Shown piece by piece: positions 1 through 13,433 of a stretch of DNA of 64,000 nt. A program made the translations under genes and the position numbers. The DNA is from Nitrospirota bacterium (GTDB lineage: Bacteria; JACPQY01). The stretch's first letter is position 1; each line of letters begins with the position of its first letter. The notes beneath the pieces were generated by a model. It ran no database searches. It saw only the letters and a list, made by a program, of their open reading frames with translations, and had not been told where the DNA came from. The stretch is taken from assembly GCA_016180645.1 (NCBI GenBank), contig JACPAV010000004.1, positions 157,544 through 221,543 of the forward strand. Direction: 5' to 3'.

Positions 1-95
1 CGCTTCTGCCCGAGAACCCGAAATACGCCCCCATCCCTCTTGGCGCCGACAGCGCCATCCTCGGCAAAGTCCTCGGCGTCGTCCGGCGATACTGA
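1..95 (+). CDS. lexA: LexA repressor, C-terminal end (partial)
   Basis: Only the last 30 codons are inside the window (frame starts at base 3, stop TGA at 93-95). They read LLPENPKYAPIPLG, then about seven residues, then ILGKVLGVVRRY. This matches the final beta strands of the LexA S24 self-cleavage domain, where ENPxYxPI and a LGKVxGVxRxY tail are characteristic. LexA represses SOS genes and cleaves itself when RecA filaments form. The DNA-binding domain and the Ser/Lys dyad lie upstream of the window, so function rests on the tail alone. Related S24 phage repressors share this fold, but the tail is closest to LexA. Confidence 0.8.
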   Translation, partial: LLPENPKYAPIPLGADSAILGKVLGVVRRY

Positions 96-147
96 ACTCT
101 CCGATGAGCCTCCGCCCGGGATTCAATAAATTCGCGTAACCACCCAG

Positions 148-179
148 TGCGCCTGGACTCCTTCCCGGGTCCAGGCGCA
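148..179. terminator. Strong hairpin after lexA
   Basis: An 11-bp perfect stem (TGCGCCTGGAC paired with GTCCAGGCGCA) encloses a 10-nt loop, 52 bases after the lexA stop. There is no clear T-run on either side, so it is a terminator candidate rather than a textbook intrinsic terminator. Confidence 0.4.
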
Positions 180-253
180 GCCTTCCTAGAGTGCCAAACT
201 GCCATCCGCCGCCTAATGCGGCAAGTCCTGCCGACGATAGAGCCTATTGTCTT

Positions 254-269
254 GGCATTCTGACATGCC
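254..269. promoter_or_regulatory. Inverted repeat upstream of vapB
   Basis: GGCAT and ATGCC arms are separated by 6 bases, 19 bases before the antitoxin start. RHH antitoxins often bind such short palindromes to autoregulate. The arms are only 5 bp, so this is a weak candidate. Confidence 0.2.
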
Positions 270-287
270 GATGATACGAATTGATAG

Positions 288-545
288 ATGCGCACGACGA
301 TCCGGCTCGACGACGACCTGCACTGCCAAGCCAAAGCATACGCCGCGAAGCACGGCCTCACGCTGACCTCACTTATCGCAAACGCCCTCCGCGAGATGAT
401 GGCCAATCGCGGGAATCCTGAGCCGCGGATGCGCACCCATCTGCCAGTTTTCCGGGGCGGCGGGCTCATGCCGGGTGTGGATTTGGACGACAATGCCGCT
501 CTTCTGGATCTTATGGAAGGCCGCGGTGCCCCGCTTCGACGCTGA
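288..545 (+). CDS. VapB-type ribbon-helix-helix antitoxin, orphan
   Basis: This 85-residue protein begins MRTTIRLDDDL, the beta strand of a ribbon-helix-helix DNA-binding domain, followed by two helices to about residue 40. It ends with the VapB tail LMPGVDLDDNAALLDLMEG, which normally wraps the VapC PIN toxin. In VapBC modules the vapC start overlaps or directly follows this tail. Here the next frame is a phosphoesterase lipoprotein and no PIN protein is visible, so the antitoxin appears orphaned. It may regulate itself, neutralise a VapC elsewhere, or be a remnant. The RHH and tail motifs make the family call firm. Confidence 0.8.
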   Translation: MRTTIRLDDDLHCQAKAYAAKHGLTLTSLIANALREMMANRGNPEPRMRTHLPVFRGGGLMPGVDLDDNAALLDLMEGRGAPLRR

Positions 546-1821
546 GGCCGCCGGCTCCCCCTTTCGCGCTGCACGAAGCGCAATCCCCGGGGCCGTAATC
601 GCTCTCCTGATCGCCTCCTGCGGAGGAACCTCGCGGCCCGCGGAGCTTAAGGCCGCCGAGTGCGGAGACAGTGCCGCACCCGGTTCAGTCGCCGCCCTGC
701 CTCGGTGGCCGTACGTGCAGTGGGTCACCGAGACGGGCGCCGTCGTCGCCTGGGGAACCGGAATAGATACGAAACAGGGGCAACTTCGCTACGGGCGGGA
801 TACGTCCTATGTATCGGCGGTCGACGCCGATGTTAAGCTGCTCTCCATCGGCGAGGGATCGACTCTCCACCTCTTCAGCGCGTCGCTCTCCGATCTCGAA
901 CCCAATACAGAATACTGCTATCAAGTGCGCGCGGCCGGCGCGGAACTCGCCGGGGGATTGAAGTTCCACACCGCGCCCAAGGAGATGAATGCAACCGTCC
1001 GCTTTCTTGTCATGGGCGACTACGGCAGCGGCTCCCTCCCGCAGGTCATGGTGCGCGATCAGATGCTGGACTACCTGGACCGCACCGACCTCATTCTTAC
1101 CACCGGAGACAACGCCTACTCCGCCGGAGCGTACGTGGAATTCCAAAAGAAAGTGTTCGAAATCTATCCCTCGCTCTTCGCGCGAATTCCCGTGTTCCCC
1201 TCCATCGGCAATCACGATTTCGCGTCGTCCGCCGCCCAGCCCTACCTGGATAATTTCTTTCTCCCTGAAAACGCGTGGCGCGAGACGGACCGGGAACGTT
1301 ACTACTCGTTTGACTGGGGGCCGCTCCACGTCACGGTCCTCGACAGCGAATACGCCCTCTATGGGATCCGGGACGAGGAGACCGACGACATGGTGGATTG
1401 GCTGGAGGCCGATCTCTCAACCACGAATCGGCCTTGGAAAATAGTCACGTTTCACCAGCCCGGCCATACGAACAACCCCAAGCGAAGCCCGAATCCCATC
1501 GTCGTCTTGAAGATTGTTCCCGTTCTGGAGAAGTTCCGCGTGCCGCTCGTGCTCTCGGGGCATGAGCACTTCTACGAGCGGTTCCATCCCATTCTGAAAG
1601 GGCAACGCGCCACAACCTCCGAGGGTGGCGTGACGTATCTGACCTCAGGTGGAGGCGGTGCGTCTCTCTACGACATCAATCTGGGAACAGATCCTCTCCA
1701 GGCCTTCGGAATGAAAATCCACCATTTTCTCGCCGGCGGAGCTGACGACTGCACCCTTTCCGCCCGCGCGATCGACTTCACCGGCCAGGAAATCGACCGC
1801 TTCTCGCTCACCCGTTGCTAG
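493..1821 (+). CDS. Purple acid phosphatase-like metallophosphoesterase lipoprotein
   Basis: The start chosen is ATG 493; GTG 475 and GTG 526 are also possible, and 475 or 493 overlap the antitoxin gene. A hydrophobic stretch ending ALLIASC gives a lipobox with Cys near residue 43, so the protein is probably an outer-membrane lipoprotein. A fibronectin-like N domain (about residues 60-165) is followed by the full purple-acid-phosphatase motif set: GDYG near 172, GDNAY near 205, GNHD near 239, VTFH near 318 and GHEH near 356. These residues bind a binuclear metal centre that hydrolyses phosphomonoesters. The GDxxY tyrosine, which gives PAPs their Fe(III) charge-transfer colour, is present. Substrate is unknown; phosphate scavenging at the cell surface is an inference. 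Confidence 0.88.
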   Translation: MPLFWILWKAAVPRFDAEAAGSPFRAARSAIPGAVIALLIASCGGTSRPAELKAAECGDSAAPGSVAALPRWPYVQWVTETGAVVAWGTGIDTKQGQLRYGRDTSYVSAVDADVKLLSIGEGSTLHLFSASLSDLEPNTEYCYQVRAAGAELAGGLKFHTAPKEMNATVRFLVMGDYGSGSLPQVMVRDQMLDYLDRTDLILTTGDNAYSAGAYVEFQKKVFEIYPSLFARIPVFPSIGNHDFASSAAQPYLDNFFLPENAWRETDRERYYSFDWGPLHVTVLDSEYALYGIRDEETDDMVDWLEADLSTTNRPWKIVTFHQPGHTNNPKRSPNPIVVLKIVPVLEKFRVPLVLSGHEHFYERFHPILKGQRATTSEGGVTYLTSGGGGASLYDINLGTDPLQAFGMKIHHFLAGGADDCTLSARAIDFTGQEIDRFSLTRC

Positions 1822-2120
1822 CCGTTGGCCAGAGGGTCGATGAAGCGGCGCTTGATCTCGGCGAGGTCATCTTTTGTGGCGCGGTGGTACCAGACGTTGT
1901 CCGGCATGATGGCGATATTCGGACCGAGGGCGCACTGGCCGAGGCACATGACGCGGGAGACGCGCAGCCGCCCTTTCAGGCCCTTCGATTTGGCGTAGGC
2001 TTTCAGCTCTTCCTGAAGCGGCTTCGAGCCGCGAGGGGCACAAGCATCCTCCCCCGCCGGGCGCTCGTTGACGCAGACGAAGATGACGCGATCGAAGGGA
2101 ATCTTCTCAGGCCGCGGCAC
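1818..2120 (-). CDS. Thioredoxin-like [2Fe-2S] ferredoxin
   Basis: This 100-residue protein has four cysteines at 16, 27, 59 and 63 in the arrangement C-x10-C-x31-C-x3-C. The last pair lies in VMCLGQCALGPN. This pattern is that of the thioredoxin-fold [2Fe-2S] ferredoxins (Clostridium pasteurianum/Azotobacter Shethna type), also found as NuoE-like domains. It carries single electrons in the cytoplasm. The start overlaps the end of nadA by 14 bases on the same strand, so the two are probably co-transcribed; a link to the NadA iron-sulfur cluster is only an inference. It converges on the phosphoesterase with a 4-base overlap of the ends. Confidence 0.85.
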   Translation of the reverse strand: MPRPEKIPFDRVIFVCVNERPAGEDACAPRGSKPLQEELKAYAKSKGLKGRLRVSRVMCLGQCALGPNIAIMPDNVWYHRATKDDLAEIKRRFIDPLANG

Positions 2121-3330
2121 GTAGAGGGGAAGAGGCTTCCGTGATTTCGATCATTCGATCCAGAGCGGTGCGCGCGCCCGGCGCGATCTCAGGCGCTACC
2201 TGAATGCGATTCACCACGCGTCCGCCTACCAACCCCTCCAAGACCCAGAGCAGATAGGACGGATGAATCCGGTACATCGTGGAGCAAGGACATACGATCG
2301 GGTCGAGGCAGTAGATCAATTTGTCCGGATGCTTCTGGGAGAGCCGGTGCACCAGGTTGACCTCGGTTCCCACCGCCCACTGAGATCCCGCGGGAGAGGC
2401 CTCGATGGCGTGCGCGATCTGCTCGGTGGAGCCGACGTCGTCCGATGCCTCCACCACATCCCACGTGCACTCCGGATGAACCATGACACGAATGCCGGCG
2501 TGCTCCTCGCGGGCTTTTCGGATCTGGTCCACGGTGAACCTCGTGTGGACGGAGCAATGACCCTTCCACAGGATCATCCGCGACCGACGAATGGCCTCCG
2601 GCGCATGCCCCCCATAGGGCTTCCGAGGATCCCACAGAATCATGCGGTCGAGAGGGATGCCCATCTTCAGCGCCGTGTTGCGGCCCAGATGCTGATCGGG
2701 AAAGAAGAAGACGCGCTCGGAGTGCTCGAACGCCCATCGAATGATCTTGGCCGCATTGGATGAGGTGCAGACCGCGCCGCCGTTATCGCCGGTGAGCGCC
2801 TTGAGCGATGCCGCGGAGTTCATGTATGTGACCGGCACCACCTCGCGGGTGACTTCCTGAAGCTCTGCCCAGGACTCGCGGACTTGATCCGGTGGGGCCA
2901 TGTCCGCCATGGAGCATCCGGCCGTGAGATTGGGGAGAATGACCGCCTGCCGATCCTGAGTAAGCACATCCGCCGTTTCGGCCATGAAGTGGACGCCGCA
3001 GAAGACGATAAAGTCGCTCCCCTGCGCAGCGGCAGATTTCGAAAGTTTGTAGGAGTCTCCCGTGAAGTCGGCAAACCGGATGATTTCGTCCCGCTGGTAG
3101 TGATGGCCCAGTATCACCAAGCGATCGCCCAGCTTGGACTTCGCCGCCGGGATGCGTTCGGACAGCTCCTTCGACGGGAGGTGGAGATAATTCTCCGGAA
3201 TCCGCTGCCATGTGTCGCGCGCTTCCGCCGGAACTTGGTCCAGCGGTTCGATCGCATACGACGTTTCGTGGTCGTCGAATTCACACAGGGCGTCGGGCGC
3301 AAGAGCCATTAGAGAAATGGTAGTCCTCAT
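2107..3330 (-). CDS. nadA: Quinolinate synthase NadA
   Basis: NadA condenses iminoaspartate with dihydroxyacetone phosphate to make quinolinate in de novo NAD synthesis, using a [4Fe-4S] cluster. The sequence shows LGHHYQRDE, FADFTGDS, FCGVHFMAET, AGCSMADMA, the HPEC motif and the C-terminal CPCSTMYRIHP. The cysteines in FCGV, HPEC and CPCS are the expected cluster ligands. The frame stays open far upstream, but homology begins near MALAPDA; the starts are ATG 3330 (407 aa) or ATG 3309 (400 aa). nadB and nadC are not in the window. The next gene downstream is the small ferredoxin, and a GC-rich hairpin repeat lies upstream. Confidence 0.95.
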   Translation of the reverse strand: MRTTISLMALAPDALCEFDDHETSYAIEPLDQVPAEARDTWQRIPENYLHLPSKELSERIPAAKSKLGDRLVILGHHYQRDEIIRFADFTGDSYKLSKSAAAQGSDFIVFCGVHFMAETADVLTQDRQAVILPNLTAGCSMADMAPPDQVRESWAELQEVTREVVPVTYMNSAASLKALTGDNGGAVCTSSNAAKIIRWAFEHSERVFFFPDQHLGRNTALKMGIPLDRMILWDPRKPYGGHAPEAIRRSRMILWKGHCSVHTRFTVDQIRKAREEHAGIRVMVHPECTWDVVEASDDVGSTEQIAHAIEASPAGSQWAVGTEVNLVHRLSQKHPDKLIYCLDPIVCPCSTMYRIHPSYLLWVLEGLVGGRVVNRIQVAPEIAPGARTALDRMIEITEASSPLRAAA

Positions 3331-3392
3331 CGGAGGGTGAAGCAAGGTCGTGGTTCGATCCGCCGTGGCGGACTCACCACGAGCGGCGTTCC

Positions 3393-3436
3393 GGGCGGTC
3401 TGCCTGCCCGCCAATCGGCAGGCGGGGAGGCCGCCC

Positions 3437-3440
<4 letters not shown>
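3393..3440. repeat. GTAGG-ended hairpin repeat
   Basis: Read on the minus strand this begins GTAGGGGCGG and contains CCCCGCCTGCC, a short spacer and GGCGGGCAGGC, ending in CCGCC. It is a GC-rich hairpin of the same type seen near 30.6, 47.4 and 48.1 kb. Its GTAG end supplies the TAG stop codon of the TPR lipoprotein gene. Confidence 0.55.
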
Positions 3441-7678
<4,238 letters not shown>

Positions 7679-7763
7679 GAAGAGATGAGACTCCTTTCTT
7701 GTGGAAGACGGCTGAAGAGTTCAAGAGATCGATCTTTTTCGTTTCGAAGGATCGTGGGAAGCC

Positions 7764-7829
7764 TGTGGATACAGATGTTGAAAACTGAGAGGGAAAAAGG
7801 AGGGGGAGTTTTCCACGGACTTATCCACG
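7764..7829. promoter_or_regulatory. DnaA-box cluster between dnaA and dnaN
   Basis: Three near-consensus DnaA boxes lie in the 165-base dnaA-dnaN gap: TGTGGATAC at 7764-7772 (one mismatch to TGTGGATAA), TTTTCCACG at 7809-7817 and TTATCCACG at 7821-7829. Together with the paired boxes upstream of dnaA they suggest a bipartite origin flanking dnaA, or DnaA control of dnaN. Confidence 0.6.
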
Positions 7830-7843
7830 GGGAATCCCATGGG

Positions 7844-9172
<1,329 letters not shown>

Positions 9173-9567
9173 AGAATAAAACTCCGTTTGATTATGAAAA
9201 TCCACGCTCAAAATTTATTTCTCACGAAGATTGAAAAAACGACGAACTTCGGAAGGATTAGGCCCAGTTACACACAGATTTATCCACAACTGTGGATAAG
9301 CGGAATTCTGGCGAAACCCAAAGGGGTTACGGGCAACTCCCCCCCCATCGAGACCTTCTTGCCTGTGTGTATCGGGCGAAAATGGGTGGTTCGATGGGCA
9401 ATGATGCATATGGTAGTTGTCCACAACCGAGCCACAAACCCTTGTATGCGATTCCTCCATTAGACGTGTATTCTAACATTGGTTGTCGGCATCAACAAGA
9501 CGCATCCGCGGCGAATGACGCGACGAGTCAAGATTTTTCGAAGTGGAGGTTCGGCTTGGAGCGGCGC
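9173..9567. other. Probable chromosomal origin (oriC) region
   Basis: This 395-base gap between dnaA and ribE has no supported gene. It holds an AT-rich stretch next to dnaA (about 9195-9240, with several A-runs), a perfect pair of opposed DnaA boxes at 9280-9299 and a one-mismatch box TTGTCCACA at 9417-9425. Position upstream of dnaA, DnaA boxes and AT-rich DNA together are the normal oriC signature. The dnaA promoter must also lie here. Confidence 0.75.
9280..9299. promoter_or_regulatory. Two opposed consensus DnaA boxes
   Basis: The 20-base sequence is TTATCCACA, two bases, then TGTGGATAA. Both halves are perfect 9-mer DnaA boxes facing each other with a 2-bp gap, so two DnaA monomers could bind head to head. 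It lies about 110 bases from the dnaA start. Confidence 0.85.
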
Positions 9568-10152
9568 TCAGTGCCGGCGAAGAAGTTTTTCGGCGTGGCG
9601 CGCCAGCAGATCCGTTTCGATATTGACAGTCTGTCCATTGGCCACCGACGCGAGCGATGTGTGGGTGAGCGTAAAGGGAATCAGGAAGACTGAAAAGGAG
9701 CGCCGGTCCACACGATTGACGGTCAGGCTCACTCCGTCAAGGCCGATGGAACCTTTTTCAACGACGTAGCGGCGGATGGAAGAGGACAGGGAGACCTCCA
9801 GGGCCATCCCCTTCGTGGTGCGCAGGGCTTTCAGGACGCGGCCCACAGCGTCCACATGCCCCTGGACGAAATGCCCGCCCAGTTCGGAGCCCACGCGCAA
9901 GGGGCGTTCAAGATTAAGAGTTCGTCCGACACTCCATTCCTTCAGCGTCGTGCGGGCGAGGGTTTCGCGCGCGGCGTCGACCGTGAACGACCCGGCCCGG
10001 ACTCGCACGATGGTGAGGCAAATCCCATTCACGGCGATGCTGCCGCTGATCTTCAGGCCGCGAAGGTGCGACGAAAGGGTGAGCGTGGCCAACTCACGCG
10101 ATCGGTCGATGCGCGTGAGGGTCCCGATGTCTTCAATGATTCCGGTGAACAT
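9568..10152 (-). CDS. ribE: Riboflavin synthase, alpha subunit
   Basis: This enzyme dismutates two 6,7-dimethyl-8-ribityllumazine molecules to riboflavin plus the pyrimidine substrate. The 194-residue protein starts MFTGIIEDIGTL, the invariant N-terminus, and contains two repeated lumazine-binding halves. The first has ISGSIAVNGICLTIV and the second EKGSIGLDGVSLTVN. GHFVQGHVDAVG lies at the junction. It starts 4 bases after ribD ends, on the same strand, so the two form an operon. ribBA and ribH are not in the window. oriC lies immediately downstream. Confidence 0.96.
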   Translation of the reverse strand: MFTGIIEDIGTLTRIDRSRELATLTLSSHLRGLKISGSIAVNGICLTIVRVRAGSFTVDAARETLARTTLKEWSVGRTLNLERPLRVGSELGGHFVQGHVDAVGRVLKALRTTKGMALEVSLSSSIRRYVVEKGSIGLDGVSLTVNRVDRRSFSVFLIPFTLTHTSLASVANGQTVNIETDLLARHAEKLLRRH

Positions 10153-10155
10153 GGA

Positions 10156-11253
10156 TCAGTGCTTGACGACACCTTCAACGAGAAGGTCGGTTCCGATCCG
10201 GCGGATACGGAGCGACGACACGCAAAGCGCCTCGGCGATCTTGTGGACGCCGCGGCCGGAGATCATGGGAATGGAGTTTCGACCGCCTATGATTTTCGGC
10301 GCGAAGAAGAAGCGAACTTCGTCGACGGCTCCGAGGTCCACCGCGGTTCCGGCGACCAAGCTTCCGCCTTCGATGAGGAGCCGGCCGACGCCCATCTTTG
10401 CAAGCTTTTGGAGCAGAACGTTCATGTCGACGAGATCGCCTCTCTTCGGGATAACGAGGACAACTACACCCCGCTCCAAATAGGGCTGGTGCCGATCCGG
10501 AGCGGTGACCGAAGTGGCCAGCAGCGTCGAGCCCGGAGGACCGGAGTTGAAAATCTTCGAAGTGAGCGGGGCTCGAAGATAGGTATCGATCACCACCCGG
10601 AGGGGAAGCCTCTTGACCGGCACCTCTCGCGGGAGGAGAAGGGGATTGTCCCGTTCGACGGTGCCGTGTCCGACCAGCACTGCGTCGCACTCGGCCCGAA
10701 GACGGTGCGCCCATCTCCGCGCGGCGGGGGAAGTAATCCACTTCGAGTCGCCCGTGTGGGTTGCGATCTTGCCGTCGAGAGTTGCCGCAAGCTTGAGAAT
10801 CACATACGGACGGTTTCGGCGCACGCGCATCGAAAAATCGGAGATCAAGTCTTCACATTCCTTGCGGAGCACGCCTGAGATCACGCGAACCTTGCGTCGA
10901 AGAGTTTCGACGCCGCGGCCTCGCGAATCCGGGTGGGGGTCCGTCGCCCCGATGCAAACTGTTCTAACGCCCGATTGGAGGATGGCTTCGGTACAGGCTT
11001 CGGTTCGTCCCCAGCGCGAGCACGGTTCCAGCGTCACGTAGAGCGTTGCGCCCTTGGCCCGCGGTCCGGCTTGGTGGAGCGCCATGCCCTCCGCGTGCGG
11101 CTCGCCGGGGCGACGATGATATCCCTCGCCGACGATGCGGCCTTGCTTGACCACCACCGCCCCCACCGGCGGATTCGGCGCCGCTGTTGGCCGGCCTCGC
11201 AGCGCCAGCGCGATCGCCCGCCGCATGAAAGTCTCGTGCTGCGATGAGGTCAT
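10156..11253 (-). CDS. ribD: Bifunctional riboflavin deaminase/reductase RibD
   Basis: RibD carries out the second and third committed steps of riboflavin synthesis: deamination of the diaminopyrimidine, then NADPH reduction of the ribose side chain. The N-terminal cytidine-deaminase-like domain (about 1-145) has the zinc motif HAE in GEPHAEGMAL and the PC-x-C pattern in LEPCSRWGRTEACTEAIL. The C-terminal reductase domain starts near RPYVILKLAATLDGKIAT, with ITSPAARRWAHRLRAECDAVLVG and LLIEGGSLVAGT following. At 365 residues it has the usual full length. It is followed by ribE; 118 bases upstream lies the unusual three-gene cassette. Confidence 0.96.
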   Translation of the reverse strand: MTSSQHETFMRRAIALALRGRPTAAPNPPVGAVVVKQGRIVGEGYHRRPGEPHAEGMALHQAGPRAKGATLYVTLEPCSRWGRTEACTEAILQSGVRTVCIGATDPHPDSRGRGVETLRRKVRVISGVLRKECEDLISDFSMRVRRNRPYVILKLAATLDGKIATHTGDSKWITSPAARRWAHRLRAECDAVLVGHGTVERDNPLLLPREVPVKRLPLRVVIDTYLRAPLTSKIFNSGPPGSTLLATSVTAPDRHQPYLERGVVVLVIPKRGDLVDMNVLLQKLAKMGVGRLLIEGGSLVAGTAVDLGAVDEVRFFFAPKIIGGRNSIPMISGRGVHKIAEALCVSSLRIRRIGTDLLVEGVVKH

Positions 11254-11371
11254 TGTGATCGTCTTGGCAAAGGCAGCGTTGCAGTTTCCTCCAGAGGGCT
11301 GCGGGTAGTATCTCCGCGGTCACCTTCCTGCTTCCACTCTCCCGGCGGAAGAGCCGAAGAGTGGGTCGCGC

Positions 11372-11800
11372 TCAATGGGGCCGTGTGTCCTTGGTCCCGG
11401 GGGGCTGAGGGCTAGGCTTCGAGGAAAGGACCGAGACTACGTGCTGCGCAACATGATTCCCATTGAGCAGCAGCTCGAAAACTAGGTCTCCGGCGCCGTT
11501 GATAGGGATTTGCTCCAACCGAACCGCAACTCGATGTCGTAGGTTTCCCTGACGAAACTTGAGATTGGCAGGAAATTCTTGCTTCTGGATACCCGGTCCC
11601 ATGACTCGTAGGATGACTTGCCAGTCCTCGTTCCAATCGGCTTGGCCAATACGCCAGAGTGAAAGAGCCGCACATTTTGGAACAATTGTCGGAAAGGCAT
11701 CTGCACCAAGTTCCTCGAGAATATTGAATACGCTTGCTTGATTTGTTGCCTGATCAATAGATACGCTTTCACACACCACAAAGAATTCCAGCTCAGGCAT
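11372..11800 (-). CDS. DUF6941-like hypothetical protein (cassette gene 3)
   Basis: This 142-residue protein starts MPELEFFVVCESVSIDQATN and has a compact all-beta look, with short hydrophobic strands separated by charged turns. The N-terminal pattern (ESVSIDQATNQASVFNILEEL) resembles proteins annotated DUF6941, which have no known function. ATG 11800 overlaps the preceding stop codon as TGATG; GTG 11803 is possible. It is the last of three translationally coupled genes (12836 to 11372). Base composition is more AT-rich than the flanking ribD and nrdR. The family match is from memory of the pattern. Confidence 0.6.
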   Translation of the reverse strand: MPELEFFVVCESVSIDQATNQASVFNILEELGADAFPTIVPKCAALSLWRIGQADWNEDWQVILRVMGPGIQKQEFPANLKFRQGNLRHRVAVRLEQIPINGAGDLVFELLLNGNHVAQHVVSVLSSKPSPQPPGTKDTRPH

Positions 11801-12300
11801 CACGCTGCCAACCTAAAGTGGGTGCTCGTGTACCCCACGCGTGGCACGGTGGTCGCACTCGCCTCGCGGGCTTTTCCTGGGTGCCGCGGCATGGGGGCAC
11901 GAAGGCAGTACCTCTTTGCAGTGGTTTCAGTCAGTAGCCTATTGCGCTCTCGCAACATCATTACCGCGACCCGTGGGCTCATGGGCAACTCGATGGTATG
12001 GGTAGAACCTAGTTCATTCAAGAAAGAGTAGATAAAATCGCCAGGAAGTGATGCGAGGGCAACCGCGAGCCCGCAAAGCGCCACGTCTCCTGGGAACCTC
12101 CGGCCCCGGATGAACGATGCTGACAACGTAGAGACGAAGTCCCGGACGTCGGCTTCTTGAAGCGAACCCGATTTCCAGGCAGAGCGAACCGATAGGACTT
12201 CAGCCCGACGCTTGAGAATGACGATCAAAGCGTCAGATGTGCCGACCGCAAGGCATGTTTCAGCGAGATCGTCGCTATTCAGCTCATCGAGCACGGTCAT
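11800..12300 (-). CDS. Unknown helical protein (cassette gene 2)
   Basis: This 166-residue protein is predicted mostly helical (MTVLDELNSDDLAETCLAVG, then VALCGLAVALASLPGDFIYS). I recognise no family. It has no signal peptide; a mildly hydrophobic segment near residues 85-105 is too polar at its edges to be a clear membrane span. It is locked between its neighbours by stop-start overlaps: ATGA with the upstream papain-like gene and TGATG with the downstream gene. It is therefore almost certainly translated and works with them. The C-terminus is basic and proline-containing. Confidence 0.6.
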   Translation of the reverse strand: MTVLDELNSDDLAETCLAVGTSDALIVILKRRAEVLSVRSAWKSGSLQEADVRDFVSTLSASFIRGRRFPGDVALCGLAVALASLPGDFIYSFLNELGSTHTIELPMSPRVAVMMLRERNRLLTETTAKRYCLRAPMPRHPGKAREASATTVPRVGYTSTHFRLAA

Positions 12301-12836
12301 GGTCTATCGGTCCAGAATGAGATGTCAGGATCGAATGTCCAAGGAACGTCTTTGAAATGGTGGAGTACTTCACCATACGAATCACTCCATTTGCTCAGGA
12401 TCCAGGGGATTGGTCCTGCCGCAGGACTCCCTGTAAGACTCAAGTGTTCTATATTGCTCACCATTCCTACATGGAGTGCCAGCCGGAATGCCGGGACATA
12501 GTATATGACCAGATCGCCCGATCTGGGTTCCTCATCGGCCTTGAGCATTCTGTAACCATCCTCCCTAAGGACGAGTTTCCACAACTCATCATCTCCCTCA
12601 TCATCTCCATAGATGGCGGTTCTTCGACTGGCCCAGACATGCCCTGCGCAATTGTATCCGCCGCATGCCGGTTTCCGCTCCCGCCATCTCGGATGATCCC
12701 GGAGAAGCTTGTTGAAGAGATTCAACGATCTTGAGTCTGGACCGGGCGCTTGGGAGTTTGGAATGTCGGAGCCCATGGTTGTTTGTAGCTCAATAGAAAC
12801 TCGCGGAGTCCCTAAGAGCCTCAGTTCCTCGAACAT
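12297..12836 (-). CDS. Papain-fold (DUF7689/NlpC-P60-like) protein (cassette gene 1)
   Basis: In this 179-residue protein the order of motifs fits a papain-like cysteine hydrolase: Cys63 in YNCAGHVW at the start of a helix, SGDLVIYYVP near 106-115, His122 in ALHVGMVSN, and SKWSDSYGEVLHHFKDVPW, which resembles the polar residue region after the catalytic His. This layout is shared by NlpC/P60, CHAP and DUF7689-type proteins that cut peptide or amide bonds. No signal peptide is seen, so the target is probably cytoplasmic or the protein is delivered in another way. First gene of the three-gene cassette. Activity is inferred from motif order only. Confidence 0.6.
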   Translation of the reverse strand: MFEELRLLGTPRVSIELQTTMGSDIPNSQAPGPDSRSLNLFNKLLRDHPRWRERKPACGGYNCAGHVWASRRTAIYGDDEGDDELWKLVLREDGYRMLKADEEPRSGDLVIYYVPAFRLALHVGMVSNIEHLSLTGSPAAGPIPWILSKWSDSYGEVLHHFKDVPWTFDPDISFWTDRP

Positions 12837-12959
12837 CTTGGCTGAATTCTACATCAAAGAGGTCGAGGTGTCACAGAAATTTCGAAGTCAACGTTGATTG
12901 TTGACAGACCTACCTCCGAGCCATTGAACACTCAACCTTGACCCCATCGGAGGGTGGGG

Positions 12960-13418
12960 TCAGTTGTGCCGTTCTCGCACCAAGCCGCGGACTTCGTCCA
13001 TGAACTGGGCGACGTCTTTGAACTCGCGGTAGACGGAGGCGAAGCGGACGTACGCCACCTGGTCCCAATCCTTGAGGGCGGCCATGACTTTTTCGCCGAT
13101 CACGGAGCTCGGGATCTCCTTGCCCATTTCCTGAAGCTGGGCCTCCAACCGTTCGATGAAATCCTCGATCTTCTGGAGCGGAACCGGGCGCTTCTGGACC
13201 GCCTTCCGAATGCTCTGCATGATCTTATCTCGCGAATACGTTTCCTGCCGGCCGTCTTTCTTCACGATCACCGGAAGGGAGTCCTCCACCTGCTCGTACG
13301 TGGTGAATCGCTTGCTGCACTGGATGCAGCTTCGCCGCCGCCGGATGGCCGCATTGTCCTGGCTGAGCCGGGAGTCGGTGACTTTATTCTTGATCGATCC
13401 GCAATAGGGACATTTCAT
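12960..13418 (-). CDS. nrdR: Transcriptional repressor NrdR
   Basis: NrdR senses ATP/dATP and represses ribonucleotide reductase genes. The 152-residue protein has the zinc ribbon (MKCPYCGSIKNKVTDSR and RRRSCIQCSKRFTTYE, four Cys) followed by an ATP-cone domain from about residue 50 (PVIVKKDGRQETYSRDKIMQ, with AYVRFASVYREFKDVAQF near the end). Length and motifs match the family throughout. It lies 15 bases after glyA on the same strand, a common arrangement. No ribonucleotide reductase gene is in the window. Confidence 0.96.
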   Translation of the reverse strand: MKCPYCGSIKNKVTDSRLSQDNAAIRRRRSCIQCSKRFTTYEQVEDSLPVIVKKDGRQETYSRDKIMQSIRKAVQKRPVPLQKIEDFIERLEAQLQEMGKEIPSSVIGEKVMAALKDWDQVAYVRFASVYREFKDVAQFMDEVRGLVRERHN

Positions 13419-13433
13419 ATCAAATAAGGTGGG

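Noticed and set aside
11254-11371. Possible FMN riboswitch upstream of ribD
   Set aside because: The gap has GC-rich stretches but not the conserved AGGGCGGGG-type FMN aptamer sequence or the expected multi-stem order.
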